A DNA stretch of 64,000 nt from Marinobacter sp. JH2 (GCF_004353225.1 NZ_CP037934.1:2604001-2668000); one strand, 5' to 3'. Shown: positions 1 through 9,383, counted from the first letter of the stretch. Numbers and translations are program-made. Notes: a model not told the origin generated them from the sequence alone.

Positions 1-361
1 TTTCTACAGGCACACCCTTTGGCAGCGCTGCTACACCAACGGCGGCGCGCGCCGGATAAGGCTGCTGAAAGTAGGTTGCCATCACTTCGTTGACGGTTGC
101 GAAATTGGCCAGGTCCGTCATGTAAATATTCAGTTTGACGATGTCTTTTAACTCGCCACCGGCGGCTTCGCAAACGGCTTTGAGGTTTTCAAACACCTGA
201 CGGGTTTGGGTCGCGAAATCACCGGCCACCACTTCCATGGTTTTCGGGTCGAGTGGAATTTGACCCGACAGATACACGGTATCGCCCGCCTTCACTGCCT
301 GAGAATAAGTACCGATCGCCTGTGGAGCGTTCTCGGTCTGGATGACAGATTTATTCGTCAT
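1..361 (-). CDS. ridA: RidA family reactive-intermediate deaminase, 3' end cut by window edge
   Basis: About 120 codons are present; the last few fall outside the window. RidA trimers hydrolyse reactive enamine/imine intermediates such as 2-aminoacrylate made by PLP enzymes. The reading frame runs from an ATG at 361 and shows the family features: the N-terminal [12 protein letters not shown] segment, the [11 protein letters not shown] strand, and the C-terminal [18 protein letters not shown] segment containing the arginine that binds the substrate carboxylate. It lies 79 bp downstream of spoT on the same strand, as in Pseudomonas, so co-transcription is likely. The frame is open at the window edge. 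Product confidence is high; the C-terminus is unseen. Confidence 0.93.
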   Translation of the reverse strand, partial: MTNKSVIQTENAPQAIGTYSQAVKAGDTVYLSGQIPLDPKTMEVVAGDFATQTRQVFENLKAVCEAAGGELKDIVKLNIYMTDLANFATVNEVMATYFQQPYPARAAVGVAALPKGVPVE

Positions 362-440
362 GACCTTCTATTTCCTCTGAAGAAAAACGGCCATCGTCAC
401 CCTTCTGCGTAGCGCCTGTCAACTACGCCAAAGGTCTTGA

Positions 441-2582
441 TCAGTAGCGCACCCGGCTGATATGGGTAACCGCACGAATATTGCGCACTCGGCGCATCAC
501 CCGCGCCAGATGGCGACGGCCGTTTACATGGACAACCAAACTAACAATGCCGAATCGGGCGTTTTGATCTTCCACGTTGATACGCTCGATGTTCCCGTCA
601 GCCATGGCTACGGCATTGGCGATCTCGGCAATCACGCCGCGCTGACGCTCCAGCTCAACCCGCAGCTCAACCGAGAACTCGTCGGTAATGTCTTTCGCCC
701 ATTTCAGATGGGTGAGTCGAGCGCGACCTTCGTCGTCTTCCGGCAACTTTGAACAGGTGTCGGTATGAATGATCATGCCATTACCGGAATCCATAATGCC
801 CACCACGGGATCGCCCGGAATTGGCTTACAGCAAGACGCAAACTTCAACAAAATGCCTTCTGCACCGCGAATCATCACCGGGCCAGAAGCCTCGATTTGC
901 GGTATTTCGGAGCTCTGCTCTTTTTCCGGCTCTTCATAGCCCGCAACCAATTGTCGAGCGACCAAATAAGCCATGCGGTTGCCCAAGCCAATATCGCTGA
1001 CCAGGTCGTCAAAGCTATTCACCTGATTGTGACTCACCACCGCTTGCTTCTGCGCATCAGTGATGTCTGCCAATTTGGCATCAAATCCATTCAGAGATTT
1101 CTTAAGAAGCGTTTTACCCAGCGCCATAGATTCTGCCCGCTTGCGGGTTTTCAAAGCGTGGCGAATGCTGCTGCGCGCTTTACCGGTGGTGACAAAGCTA
1201 AGCCACGCAGGGTTAGGCCGAGCACCGGGCGCAGTGATTATTTCCAGCGTCTGGCCACTTTGAAGGGGCTGGCTGAGTGATGCCAAATTGCGGTTTACCC
1301 GACAAGCAACGGTGGCGTTGCCAATATCGGTATGGATGGCGTATGCGAAGTCTACTGGCGTAGCCCCTTGCGGCAACTCCATGATCCGCCCTTTCGGCGT
1401 AAACACGTAGATTTCATCAGGGAACAGGTCCACCTTCACGTTCTCGATGAACTCCATGGAGTCATCGGCCCGCTCCCGCATCTCCATCAAGCCTTTCACC
1501 CAACGATCAACGCGGGTCTGGTTCACCTTACTTACGCCCGGCTCTTCGGTTTTATACATCCAATGGGCCGCAATACCGTTGTTGGCTATGTGCTCCATCT
1601 CTTCGGTACGGATCTGAATCTCGATATTCACGTGCATGCCAAACAGCGTGGTGTGCAACGACTGATAGCCGTTGGCTTTGGGCATGGCAATGTAATCTTT
1701 GAACCGGCCGGGAAGCGGCTTGTAAAGGCTGTGTACGGCACCGAGTATGCGATAGCAGTCGTCTTCGTTGTCGGTGATGATACGGAACGCATACACGTCC
1801 ATAATTTCGTGGAAGGATTTCTGTTTGAGCTTCATCTTGCTGTAGATGGAGTTCAAATGCTTCTCCCGACCCATGATGCGGCCCGGCAGGCCGCGCTCCT
1901 CCAACTTTTCCTGCAATTTACCGCGGATATCCTCAATGATTTCCCGGTGATTGCCGCGCAGCTTTTGAATGGCCTTGGAGATGTATTTGGACCGCATGGG
2001 ATACAGCGAGGAAAAACCCAGATCTTCCAACTCGGTAGAGATCGAGTGCATACCCAGGCGATTGGCAATCGGCGCGTAAATATCGAGTGTTTCGGTAGCA
2101 ATGCGCTGGCGTTTTTCGAAGGGCATGGGGCCAAGGGTGCGCATGTTGTGCAGGCGATCAGCCAACTTAACCAGAATAACGCGTATGTCTTTGGCCATCG
2201 CCAGCGTCATTTTTTGGAAGTTTTCGGCTTGCGCCTCAGCCCGGGAACGAAACTCGATCTGGGTGAGCTTCGACACGCCATCAACCAGCTCGGCAACATC
2301 ATCACCAAACTGGTCGGACAGCGCGTCTTTGGGAATCCCGGTGTCCTCGATAACATCGTGTAGCATCGCGGCCATGAGGCTTTGATGGTCCAGCCGCAGC
2401 TCGGCAAGAATGTGGGCGACCGCCAGTGGGTGAGTAATGTAGCGGTCGCCACTTTTACGCATCTGCCCTTCGTGGGCTTGTTCGGCGTAATAGTAGGCCC
2501 TTCGCACCTGATTAATGCGACTGGTATCTAAATATGAACCGAGCTCTGTAGCCAGTTCTTCAACCGTTGCCTCTACCGACAC
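441..2582 (-). CDS. spoT: Bifunctional (p)ppGpp synthetase/hydrolase SpoT
   Basis: SpoT is the stringent-response enzyme that makes and degrades ppGpp. The order is an HD hydrolase domain (HDVIEDTG near residue 70), a RelA/SpoT synthetase domain with the RFKD motif of bifunctional enzymes (RelA has ExDD) followed by NGYQSLHTT, a TGS domain (VFTPKGRIMELP), a zinc-finger/helical region (CCKPIPGD) and a C-terminal ACT domain. With the GTG start at 2582 the protein is 713 aa, close to the usual 700. I chose this start because GGAGG precedes it and alignment to SpoT begins just after it. An in-frame ATG at 2636 would add 18 residues, encoded across a terminator-like hairpin (see 2615-2642). The order gmk-rpoZ-spoT-ridA is conserved in pseudomonads. 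Confidence 0.96.
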   Translation of the reverse strand: MSVEATVEELATELGSYLDTSRINQVRRAYYYAEQAHEGQMRKSGDRYITHPLAVAHILAELRLDHQSLMAAMLHDVIEDTGIPKDALSDQFGDDVAELVDGVSKLTQIEFRSRAEAQAENFQKMTLAMAKDIRVILVKLADRLHNMRTLGPMPFEKRQRIATETLDIYAPIANRLGMHSISTELEDLGFSSLYPMRSKYISKAIQKLRGNHREIIEDIRGKLQEKLEERGLPGRIMGREKHLNSIYSKMKLKQKSFHEIMDVYAFRIITDNEDDCYRILGAVHSLYKPLPGRFKDYIAMPKANGYQSLHTTLFGMHVNIEIQIRTEEMEHIANNGIAAHWMYKTEEPGVSKVNQTRVDRWVKGLMEMRERADDSMEFIENVKVDLFPDEIYVFTPKGRIMELPQGATPVDFAYAIHTDIGNATVACRVNRNLASLSQPLQSGQTLEIITAPGARPNPAWLSFVTTGKARSSIRHALKTRKRAESMALGKTLLKKSLNGFDAKLADITDAQKQAVVSHNQVNSFDDLVSDIGLGNRMAYLVARQLVAGYEEPEKEQSSEIPQIEASGPVMIRGAEGILLKFASCCKPIPGDPVVGIMDSGNGMIIHTDTCSKLPEDDEGRARLTHLKWAKDITDEFSVELRVELERQRGVIAEIANAVAMADGNIERINVEDQNARFGIVSLVVHVNGRRHLARVMRRVRNIRAVTHISRVRY

Positions 2583-2614
2583 CGCGCCTCCACTAAGTTC
2601 TTTATGCCAGGAAC

Positions 2615-2642
2615 AAAAAAGCCCGAATGCGAACATCCGGGC
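2615..2642 (-). terminator. Intrinsic terminator/attenuator in the rpoZ-spoT gap
   Basis: Read on the minus strand, a nine-pair stem (GCCCGGATG / CATTCGGGC, one G-U pair) with a TTCG loop is followed by six T. It lies only 32 nt upstream of the spoT GTG and downstream of a good promoter, so it can act as an rpoZ terminator and as an attenuator of the spoT leader. An in-frame ATG sits at the end of the ascending arm. Confidence 0.8.
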
Positions 2643-2677
2643 TCTTCCTTGCCTTTCCCGCTGGCTTCTATAGTTAC

Positions 2678-2705
2678 ACTATAAAACCGCAGAGACAGAT
2701 TTCAA
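2678..2705 (-). promoter_or_regulatory. Sigma-70 promoter for spoT
   Basis: On the minus strand, TTGAAA (2705-2700) and TATAGT (2683-2678) are separated by 16 nt. The expected start is near 2671, about 30 nt before the terminator hairpin. The promoter would serve spoT-ridA independently of gmk-rpoZ. It is judged from sequence match only. Confidence 0.6.
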
Positions 2706-2756
2706 TGCTTCTCGCTCTCCAACAGGTAATTCTTCTTATACCCGGTGATTTAGAGC

Positions 2757-2969
2757 TTAGTCTTCTTCTGTTTCAGTAAGCAGACTGCGAGAAACTTTTC
2801 CTTCGGCGATTTCGCGCAATGCGATAACCGTTGGCTTGTCGTTTTCTTCCGGCACCATTGGCTCAAAACCCTTGGTGGCGATCTGGCGGGCGCGCTTGCT
2901 CGCCAGCATAACCAGCTGGAAGCGGTTATCTACATGTTCCAGACAATCTTCAACGGTAACTCGTGCCAT
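2757..2969 (-). CDS. rpoZ: DNA-directed RNA polymerase subunit omega
   Basis: This 70-aa protein is the small RNA polymerase subunit that assists beta-prime folding and contributes to a ppGpp-binding site. It starts with the family signature [17 protein letters not shown], then LASKRARQI, and ends in an acidic tail (TETEED). The ATG at 2969 is chosen; an earlier in-frame start would add seven unrelated residues. It lies between gmk and spoT on the same strand, a functionally apt position because both omega and SpoT act in the ppGpp response. Length is slightly below the 91 aa of E. coli but normal for pseudomonad-type omega. Confidence 0.96.
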   Translation of the reverse strand: MARVTVEDCLEHVDNRFQLVMLASKRARQIATKGFEPMVPEENDKPTVIALREIAEGKVSRSLLTETEED

Positions 2970-3075
2970 TATGTTCCCCGAAAATAACAAGTACTTTAAC
3001 TAGACCGCGTAGTTTACTGCTGCCGGTTCAATTTGTATACAGCGGCAAACCGTTATCTATGTATCTTTCCGATAG

Positions 3076-3714
<639 letters not shown>

Positions 3715-3857
3715 TCAACCTCTCCTGCACATCAATGGGCGGCCTTTGAATCGGCCAGAAAGCGCGCAATTATACGAGGTTTGACTTACCTCCGCACCCC
3801 ACCCCATTGGCAGCTGATATTATGGGCTTAATTCTCTGAAAAGGATGGATAAAGCGC

Positions 3858-4736
3858 ATGGATAAACTCTTGATCGTCATGGACCCTCAGCACAAACACC
3901 AGATTGCACTCTCGCGCGGCGTGGAACTCGCGCGAGCAACGGGCGCCAGCGTGAACATCGTGGCGTTTGTACATGAATACCTTGACGCCTTGCCCAACGA
4001 TCCAGTGGTTCAGGAGAAAGCCAAGAAAGCGCTGATTGAAATGCGGGAAAAATGGCTGAAGCAAATGCTGACCATCACCGATTGCACAGACCTGAACGTC
4101 ACCGTCCGCGTGGTTTGGGAGAAACAAATTCATCAATGGATTATTGATTACTGCCAGCAAGAATTTGTAAGTGCAGTGATCAAAACAGAGAGCCGCTCCG
4201 AAACCCTATTGTACACCCCGACCGACTGGCACCTGATCCGCGAGTGCCGGGCTCCGGTGATGCTGCTGGCCGAGCTCAAGTGGAACAAGGCCCACCCCAT
4301 TCTTGCAGCGGTGGATCTCAGCACAGAGAAACCCGCCAAGAAGGCTCTGAACAACCGCATCATTGACCAGGCCTGGCACCTGGCCAAAGCCATGGGCAGC
4401 GAACTGCACTTGGTTCATGCCCTGCATACCTCCGTGGTACTGGCTGACTTGGAAATCATCGACACGGCCGCCCACGAACGCAAACGACAAGAAATACTCA
4501 AACCGAGAATCGAGCACTTACGCAACACCTGGCATATGAAACCGGAGCAAGTGCACATCGTGTCTGGCCCCGCACAGAAAGTAATCCCCAGCGTAGCGAA
4601 CAAAATCAAAGCAGACATGGTGGTTATGGGCACAACAGGCAAAACCGGGCTCGCAGCGCGAGTGATCGGCAACACAGCAGAAAAGGTTCTCACACATCTG
4701 CGTACGGATTTGCTGGCGATGAAGCCGACAGAATAG
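3858..4736 (+). CDS. Tandem-domain universal stress protein (UspE-like)
   Basis: This 292-aa cytoplasmic protein has two Usp domains (roughly 1-140 and 150-290). The N-terminal copy starts MDKLLIVMDPQHKHQIAL. The C-terminal copy ends with an ATP-binding motif of the G-2x-G-9x-G(N) kind (MGTTGKTGLAARVIGN), so at least the second domain probably binds nucleotide. Tandem Usp proteins of this size (UspE type) influence motility, adhesion and stress survival in enterobacteria; the role here is inferred. It stands alone between convergent gmk-type genes and yicC. A weak GGAT ribosome site lies upstream of the ATG. Confidence 0.85.
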   Translation: MDKLLIVMDPQHKHQIALSRGVELARATGASVNIVAFVHEYLDALPNDPVVQEKAKKALIEMREKWLKQMLTITDCTDLNVTVRVVWEKQIHQWIIDYCQQEFVSAVIKTESRSETLLYTPTDWHLIRECRAPVMLLAELKWNKAHPILAAVDLSTEKPAKKALNNRIIDQAWHLAKAMGSELHLVHALHTSVVLADLEIIDTAAHERKRQEILKPRIEHLRNTWHMKPEQVHIVSGPAQKVIPSVANKIKADMVVMGTTGKTGLAARVIGNTAEKVLTHLRTDLLAMKPTE

Positions 4737-4784
4737 CCAACGGAAGGGAACGCCGGGTCAGCACCGCCTGCCCCGGCATCAAAC

Positions 4785-5651
4785 TTACTCCAGGTTCTGA
4801 ACCTGCTCTCGCATTTGCTCGATCAGCACCTTTAAGTCAACAGCGGCCCGGGTTATCGCAGCATCAATACTCTTGCTGCTGAGCGTATTGGCCTCACGGT
4901 TTAACTCTTGCATCAAGAAATCCAAACGACGACCGATCGCTTGATCGCCCTGCAAGGTCTCCTGAACTTCACCGACGTGGGCATCCAGCCGATCCAGCTC
5001 TTCAGCCACATCGCTCTTCTGCGCCAGCATCACCATCTCCTGAGCAATCCGCTCCGGCTCCAGCTCAACCTTCGCCTTCTCAAAGCGAACCCGCAGCGTT
5101 TGTTCCTGAGTTGCCAGCAATTCCGGCATACGCTTACGCACATCAGCCACCAGACTGCTAATGGTGGCCAAACGATCCTCAAACAACGGCCGCAATCGCT
5201 CACCTTCTCGTTCGCGAACACTTACCAATTCAGCCACCGTCTCCGCAAACAACCCGGCCGCCGCAGTTTGAGCGGCACTGTAATCGTGTTCCGGCAACGA
5301 CATCACTCCGGGCCACCGTAGAATATCCAGCGCGCTGATGTGTGCGGGGTTGTCCAACATCCGATTAATATGATTCGCTGCCTCGTTCACTGCATTGGCG
5401 ACTTCATCGTTAATCTCAAAACTCTGAACCTCATTCTCGGCCGATTGCAGGCGCATGGAGACATCAACTTTCCCCCGCTTTAACCCCTTGCGCAATTCCT
5501 CCCGAAACCGATTCTCCATCTCACGAAACGCTTCAGGCAAACGGAAGGAAGGCTCCAGATAGCGATGATTCACTGTGCGAATCTCACAAGTGAGGGTGCC
5601 CCAGTCACCGCGGGCATCCTTACGGGCAAAAGCAGTCATGCTGCGAATCAT
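4785..5651 (-). CDS. yicC: YicC family endoribonuclease
   Basis: This 288-aa protein belongs to the YicC/YloC family (YicC N-terminal domain, then DUF1732 at the C-terminus). Family members have been reported as endoribonucleases involved in RNA decay. The N-terminus MIRSMTAFARKD and the segment CEIRTVNHRYLEPSFRLP are family hallmarks, as is the C-terminal DFLMQELNREANTLSSKS. The ATG at 5651 is preceded by GGAG at good spacing. It is divergent from rph, an arrangement kept in pseudomonads, so the 182-bp gap carries both promoters. Confidence 0.93.
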   Translation of the reverse strand: MIRSMTAFARKDARGDWGTLTCEIRTVNHRYLEPSFRLPEAFREMENRFREELRKGLKRGKVDVSMRLQSAENEVQSFEINDEVANAVNEAANHINRMLDNPAHISALDILRWPGVMSLPEHDYSAAQTAAAGLFAETVAELVSVREREGERLRPLFEDRLATISSLVADVRKRMPELLATQEQTLRVRFEKAKVELEPERIAQEMVMLAQKSDVAEELDRLDAHVGEVQETLQGDQAIGRRLDFLMQELNREANTLSSKSIDAAITRAAVDLKVLIEQMREQVQNLE

Positions 5652-5833
5652 AAAGACTCCAATACCAATCGATGATCACTCGAGTTTAACAGGCAACTGC
5701 CGCAAGCGGCGACCCATACCAATAGCGGACACCACTCACCCGATCCCACGACCCTCCGTGCTATACTCGCCGCCCTTTCAAAACACCGACCGTCCGCTCG
5801 CCGGACATTCATCTTCAGAAAACAGGACACACT

Positions 5834-6550
5834 ATGCGACCAAGTGGCAGAACGCCCGAGCAACCCAGAGACGTCCGGATCACCCGCAACTACACCCGCC
5901 ACGCCGAAGGCTCTGTGCTGGTGGAGTTCGGAGACACAAAAGTGATCTGCACCGCCTCGGTGGAAAACAAAGTGCCGCCCTTCCTGCGCGGCGAAGGCAA
6001 AGGCTGGATTACCGCCGAATACGGCATGCTGCCCCGCTCCACCGGCAGCCGCATGGGCCGTGAAGCTGCCCGAGGAAAACAAGGTGGCCGAACCGTAGAA
6101 ATACAGCGCCTGATCGGCCGCAGCCTGCGCGCCGCAGTCGACATGCAAGCTCTGGGTGAGCACACCATCACCATCGACTGCGACGTCATCCAAGCTGACG
6201 GCGGCACCCGCACCGCAGCTATCACTGGCGGTTGCGTAGCAATGGTAGACGCCCTGAACCACCTGGTAGAAACCAAACGCCTGAAAAAATCCCCGTTGAA
6301 GCAGATGATTGCTGCAATCTCTGTGGGCGTTTACAAAGGCACACCGGTTGCGGACCTGGACTACCCGGAAGATTCAGAAGCCGAAACCGACATGAACGTC
6401 ATCATGACCGACAAAGGCGGCTTCATCGAGATTCAGGGCACTGCGGAAGGCGCACCTTTCGAACAGACAGAACTGGACAGCATGCTTGGCTTGGCACGCA
6501 CGGCTATCAACCAGTTGTTTGAAATCCAGAAAGAAGCTTTAGAAGGCTAA
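5834..6550 (+). CDS. rph: Ribonuclease PH
   Basis: This 238-aa phosphorolytic 3'-5' exoribonuclease trims tRNA 3' ends. It begins [14 protein letters not shown] and carries the active-site regions [17 protein letters not shown] and [20 protein letters not shown], with the catalytic aspartates of the PDX family. Length equals that of the E. coli and Pseudomonas enzymes, and the C-terminus is intact, unlike the E. coli K-12 frameshift. AGGA precedes the ATG. A TATACT -10-like box sits at 5762-5767, but I find no good -35. Confidence 0.96.
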   Translation: MRPSGRTPEQPRDVRITRNYTRHAEGSVLVEFGDTKVICTASVENKVPPFLRGEGKGWITAEYGMLPRSTGSRMGREAARGKQGGRTVEIQRLIGRSLRAAVDMQALGEHTITIDCDVIQADGGTRTAAITGGCVAMVDALNHLVETKRLKKSPLKQMIAAISVGVYKGTPVADLDYPEDSEAETDMNVIMTDKGGFIEIQGTAEGAPFEQTELDSMLGLARTAINQLFEIQKEALEG

Positions 6551-6562
6551 GCAAAAATTCTG

Positions 6563-6676
6563 GGGCAGCGTTTCGGTAAGCCTTCCCCAGAATTTCGTAG
6601 GCCATGGATGGCCGAAGAGAAGCGCACATGGATGTGCTAGTAGCGTTTCTGGGGAAGGCTTACCGAAACGCTGCCC
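6563..6676. repeat. 30-bp perfect inverted repeat with two internal GG-loop palindromes
   Basis: Arms 6563-6592 and 6647-6676 are exact reverse complements over 30 bp. The 54-bp interior holds two further palindromes of the same plan: GGCCATGGATGGCC (6600-6613) and GCACATGGATGTGC (6624-6637), each a six-pair stem around GG. The element fills most of the gap between convergent rph and crc. It looks like a small dispersed palindromic element (REP/MITE-like) that could also act as a bidirectional terminator. Copy number elsewhere cannot be judged here. Confidence 0.85.
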
Positions 6677-6700
6677 TCCCCCGAAGCAAAATCTATCAGC

Positions 6701-7507
6701 TCAGAAACCAATCTCAATATCGTAATCCATCACCACCGGAGCGTGATCAGAGAAACGGCTACTGCCATCAATCCAACCATCGCTGATGGTCTTGCGAATC
6801 CCCGGTGTCAGCAACTGATAATCCACCCGAATCCCCGCCTTTTTGCGAGAACCTTCGGTTTGCTCTGGCCACCAAGTAAACTGATTACTCTGCTTATTGA
6901 TCTCACGGAACGCATCAATACAGCCCATTTCATCAAACAAACGATCTAACCAAGCACGCTCATGCGGTAAAAAGCCGGAAAAATCGGTCTTATGATAAAG
7001 CGGACTGGCGTCTGTTACATGATGGGCAGACTGCAGATTGGCACAGAAAATAAACTGACGACGCTTACGCAAAGTCTTCTGCATATGCAGACCAAACGCA
7101 TCGAGGAATTCGTCTTTGTGGTCCAGAACCGTCAGATCGTCATCGCCGGTCAGTTCTTCCTCGCGCCCTAACGCACATGGCGCCAGCACACAAGCCACAG
7201 AGACCTTATCGAAATCGGCTTGAATGAACCGACCTTCACGATCGGCCTGCTCACTAGCAAACCCGTACATGATCGCCTTGGGGAAGTGGCGGGTATAAAT
7301 GCCGACCCCACCATGCTCATTCAGCTCACCATCAATGAAATAAGCCTCATAACCTTCTGGAATCAGATGCTTGTCTTCGACTTCATAGGCACGCATGCGG
7401 TGGTCTTGAACACACACCACATCGGCGTCCTGCTCTGCCAGCCAGTCAAAAAAGCCCTTCTCAACAGCCTGCTCCAGACCATTGACGCTAATGGATACTA
7501 CGCGCAT
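6701..7507 (-). CDS. crc: Catabolite repression control protein Crc (EEP-fold, nuclease-inactive)
   Basis: This 268-aa protein has the exonuclease III (endonuclease/exonuclease/phosphatase) fold. Its place between rph and pyrE is that of Pseudomonas crc, whose product acts with Hfq to repress translation of catabolic mRNAs. The nuclease site is degraded in a Crc-like way. The usual metal-binding glutamate after strand 2 is aspartate (VQDHRM). The GDMN motif of ExoIII is replaced by CANLQ, losing the catalytic D and [14 protein letters not shown] end remains. Expected length is about 259 aa. AGGG precedes the ATG at 7507. Automatic annotation would probably say exodeoxyribonuclease III; I favour Crc on synteny and lost residues. 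Confidence 0.85.
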   Translation of the reverse strand: MRVVSISVNGLEQAVEKGFFDWLAEQDADVVCVQDHRMRAYEVEDKHLIPEGYEAYFIDGELNEHGGVGIYTRHFPKAIMYGFASEQADREGRFIQADFDKVSVACVLAPCALGREEELTGDDDLTVLDHKDEFLDAFGLHMQKTLRKRRQFIFCANLQSAHHVTDASPLYHKTDFSGFLPHERAWLDRLFDEMGCIDAFREINKQSNQFTWWPEQTEGSRKKAGIRVDYQLLTPGIRKTISDGWIDGSSRFSDHAPVVMDYDIEIGF

Positions 7508-7587
7508 ACGTGTTCCCTGATTCGGTTTCTGTGTATGATACCGGTTTTACACCTTATTTAAAGTCAAACTCCGCCAGAAGCCTTGTC

Positions 7588-8226
7588 ATGCACGACTATC
7601 AGAAAAATTTTATCGAGTTTGCCATTCAACGAAATGTTCTTCGTTTTGGAGAATTCACCCTCAAATCCGGGCGCACCAGTCCCTACTTTTTTAATGCCGG
7701 ACTGTTCAACACCGGAGACGATCTGCTGCAATTGAGCAAGGCTTACGCCGCTGCTATCGAGCGAAGTGGTTTGGATTATGACATCATTTTCGGACCCGCC
7801 TATAAGGGCATTCCGTTGGCAACGGTAACTGCCATGGCCCTTGCGACAGACGGTAACAGCAAACCTTTTGCCTTTAATCGTAAAGAAAAGAAAGATCACG
7901 GCGAAGGTGGCAACATTGTAGGCGCCCCCCTACAAGGTAAAGTATTGATTGTTGATGACGTGATCACCGCAGGCACCGCCATTCGGGAATCCATCGACAT
8001 AATTCGTGCTGCCGGGGCGGAACCTGCCGGTGTATTAATTGCTCTGGACCGTCAGGAAAGGGGCAACGGCGAGCTATCCGCCATTCAGGAAGTTGAGCAA
8101 GAGTTCGGCATCCCTGTAGTCAGCATCATTCGACTGGAACAAGTACTAGACTACATTAAGTCTAACCCCGATTTTTCCGGCCACGCCGAAAATGTAGCCA
8201 TCTATCGGGACCGTTACGGAGTCTGA
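7588..8226 (+). CDS. pyrE: Orotate phosphoribosyltransferase
   Basis: This 212-aa enzyme joins orotate and PRPP to give OMP in pyrimidine synthesis. The PRPP-binding motif [13 protein letters not shown] is near residue 120. [11 protein letters not shown] and the flexible loop [14 protein letters not shown] are also intact. The ATG at 7588 ([13 protein letters not shown]) matches the family start; the frame is open further upstream but those residues are not family-like. It is divergent from crc, and the protein ends four bases before the next gene, suggesting co-transcription. A TATGAT box at 7534-7539 is a candidate -10. Confidence 0.96.
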   Translation: MHDYQKNFIEFAIQRNVLRFGEFTLKSGRTSPYFFNAGLFNTGDDLLQLSKAYAAAIERSGLDYDIIFGPAYKGIPLATVTAMALATDGNSKPFAFNRKEKKDHGEGGNIVGAPLQGKVLIVDDVITAGTAIRESIDIIRAAGAEPAGVLIALDRQERGNGELSAIQEVEQEFGIPVVSIIRLEQVLDYIKSNPDFSGHAENVAIYRDRYGV

Positions 8227-8229
8227 TAC

Positions 8230-8895
8230 ATGCAACACCGCTTCACCAAAGCCCCGGTTCTTGCCGGTCTCATCACCTTGGGACTGCTAACCTCTGCTTC
8301 CCTGCAGGCGGGCATGTATCGCTATACCGACAACAACGGCCAACTGGTGATCAGCAACACCATCCCGCAGGAAGCCACCAAACGCGGCTACGAGATCATC
8401 AGTGACCGCGGGCGGGTCATTGAAACCATAGCTCCCGCCCCCACCGCCGAAGAACTCGCCGCCCGAGAGGCTGCAAAAGAGCGCAAGCAGCAGCAAGAAG
8501 CCCAGCTAGAACAAGACCGCCTGCTTCTTAAACGCTTTAGCCATCCGGATCAGGCTGTACGGGCCATGCATCGGAAAGTACAGGAGCTGGAAGGCCTCAT
8601 TTCCTTGAAACGGGGCAACATTTCCGTGCTGACCAGCCAACTCGACAACGAACAACGGCGAGCCGCCGAGATGGAAAGGGCCGGAAGAAACGTGCCTGAC
8701 GCGACACTGAAAAAAATCTACCGGCTGGAAGGCCAGGTTCGCGATATCGAGCGAGAAATTGCGGCTCAGCGGCTGGAAATTGATGCGGTTGCCAAACGCT
8801 TTCTATCCGATATCGAACGACTTGAAGCAATCACCGGCTCAGAGCGCACCTTGCCACTGAACGATGCAGAAGCAGAAGCCGCCGGCTCCGAGTAA
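8230..8895 (+). CDS. DUF4124 domain periplasmic protein with coiled coil
   Basis: This 221-aa exported protein has a signal peptide (about residues 1-27, ending SASLQAG) followed by a DUF4124 domain (MYRYTDNNGQLVISNTIP). A long charged helical stretch (roughly residues 75-205), rich in E, R, Q and L, is predicted to form coiled coil. DUF4124 proteins are common small envelope proteins of gammaproteobacteria without an assigned activity. It starts three bases after the pyrE stop with GGAG upstream, so it is probably in the pyrE transcript. A bidirectional terminator follows. Function unknown. Confidence 0.8.
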   Translation: MQHRFTKAPVLAGLITLGLLTSASLQAGMYRYTDNNGQLVISNTIPQEATKRGYEIISDRGRVIETIAPAPTAEELAAREAAKERKQQQEAQLEQDRLLLKRFSHPDQAVRAMHRKVQELEGLISLKRGNISVLTSQLDNEQRRAAEMERAGRNVPDATLKKIYRLEGQVRDIEREIAAQRLEIDAVAKRFLSDIERLEAITGSERTLPLNDAEAEAAGSE

Positions 8896-8928
8896 TACTC
8901 GCTTGCATTCCGGCAGGTCAGAAAGCAC

Positions 8929-8958
8929 AAAAAAGGCGCTCACGTGGAGCGCCTTTTT
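8929..8958. terminator. Bidirectional intrinsic terminator
   Basis: The stem AAAAGGCGCTC / GAGCGCCTTTT with a five-base loop is flanked by A and T runs. It lies between the convergent DUF4124 gene and the phasin-like gene. Confidence 0.9.
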
Positions 8959-8981
8959 CACTACTGCAATAACCTAAATGA

Positions 8982-9383
8982 TTAGGCAGAAGCAGCGGTT
9001 TTCTTCTTAGCGGCAGTCTTCTTCGCCGGCTTCTTGCTGGCTACAGACTTCTTAGCATCTTCAGCAGTTTCAGCAACGTCTTCCGCAGCTTCTGCTACAG
9101 CGTCAGCGCCTTCAGCGGCTTCTTTCTCAAGCTTGGCAACCAGCTCGGCAGCGAAATCGCCAAAACGGGTGTTCAGGCTACGCAGCTGATTGAACAAAGT
9201 GTCGGAGTAACCGTTGTAGCGCTCGCGCAGAGTCTGAACGGTGTATTCACGAACTTCAGCTTCCAGCTTCTCAGCATAATCGAAAGGCTTGGCTGCCAGC
9301 TTCTTCTGCTGCTCTTCTGCAGTGCTGATGCCCTTTTCAACGATGTCCTGGAGCTGCTCTTGATAAGATTTAAGTTTACCCAT
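8982..9383 (-). CDS. Phasin-like helical protein with histone-H1-like tail
   Basis: This 133-aa soluble protein has three visible parts. The first is an amphipathic helical N-terminal region (residues 1-85, MGKLKSYQEQLQDIVEKG onward). The second is an acidic alanine/glutamate stretch (86-112). The third is a lysine/alanine tail with KKPAKKTAAKKKT repeats like histone H1 or AlgP. The combination of a phasin-like helical body and a basic tail recalls PhaF-type granule proteins that also bind DNA, but sequence identity to a known phasin is not obvious to me. AAGGAG precedes the ATG, so expression is probably strong. No neighbouring PHA genes are in the window. Confidence 0.6.
   Translation of the reverse strand: MGKLKSYQEQLQDIVEKGISTAEEQQKKLAAKPFDYAEKLEAEVREYTVQTLRERYNGYSDTLFNQLRSLNTRFGDFAAELVAKLEKEAAEGADAVAEAAEDVAETAEDAKKSVASKKPAKKTAAKKKTAASA

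Noticed and set aside
1332..2363. A 343-codon open frame on the plus strand across spoT
   Set aside because: It is antisense to a clearly conserved gene, has no ribosome site and no recognisable motif; long antisense frames are common at this base composition.
4748..4782. Hairpin GCCGGG/CCCGGC between the Usp gene and yicC
   Set aside because: The six-pair stem has a long loop and no T run, too weak to call a terminator.
6604..6786. A 60-codon frame starting inside the rph/crc inverted repeat
   Set aside because: It begins in the palindromic element and runs into the antisense of crc, with no ribosome site.
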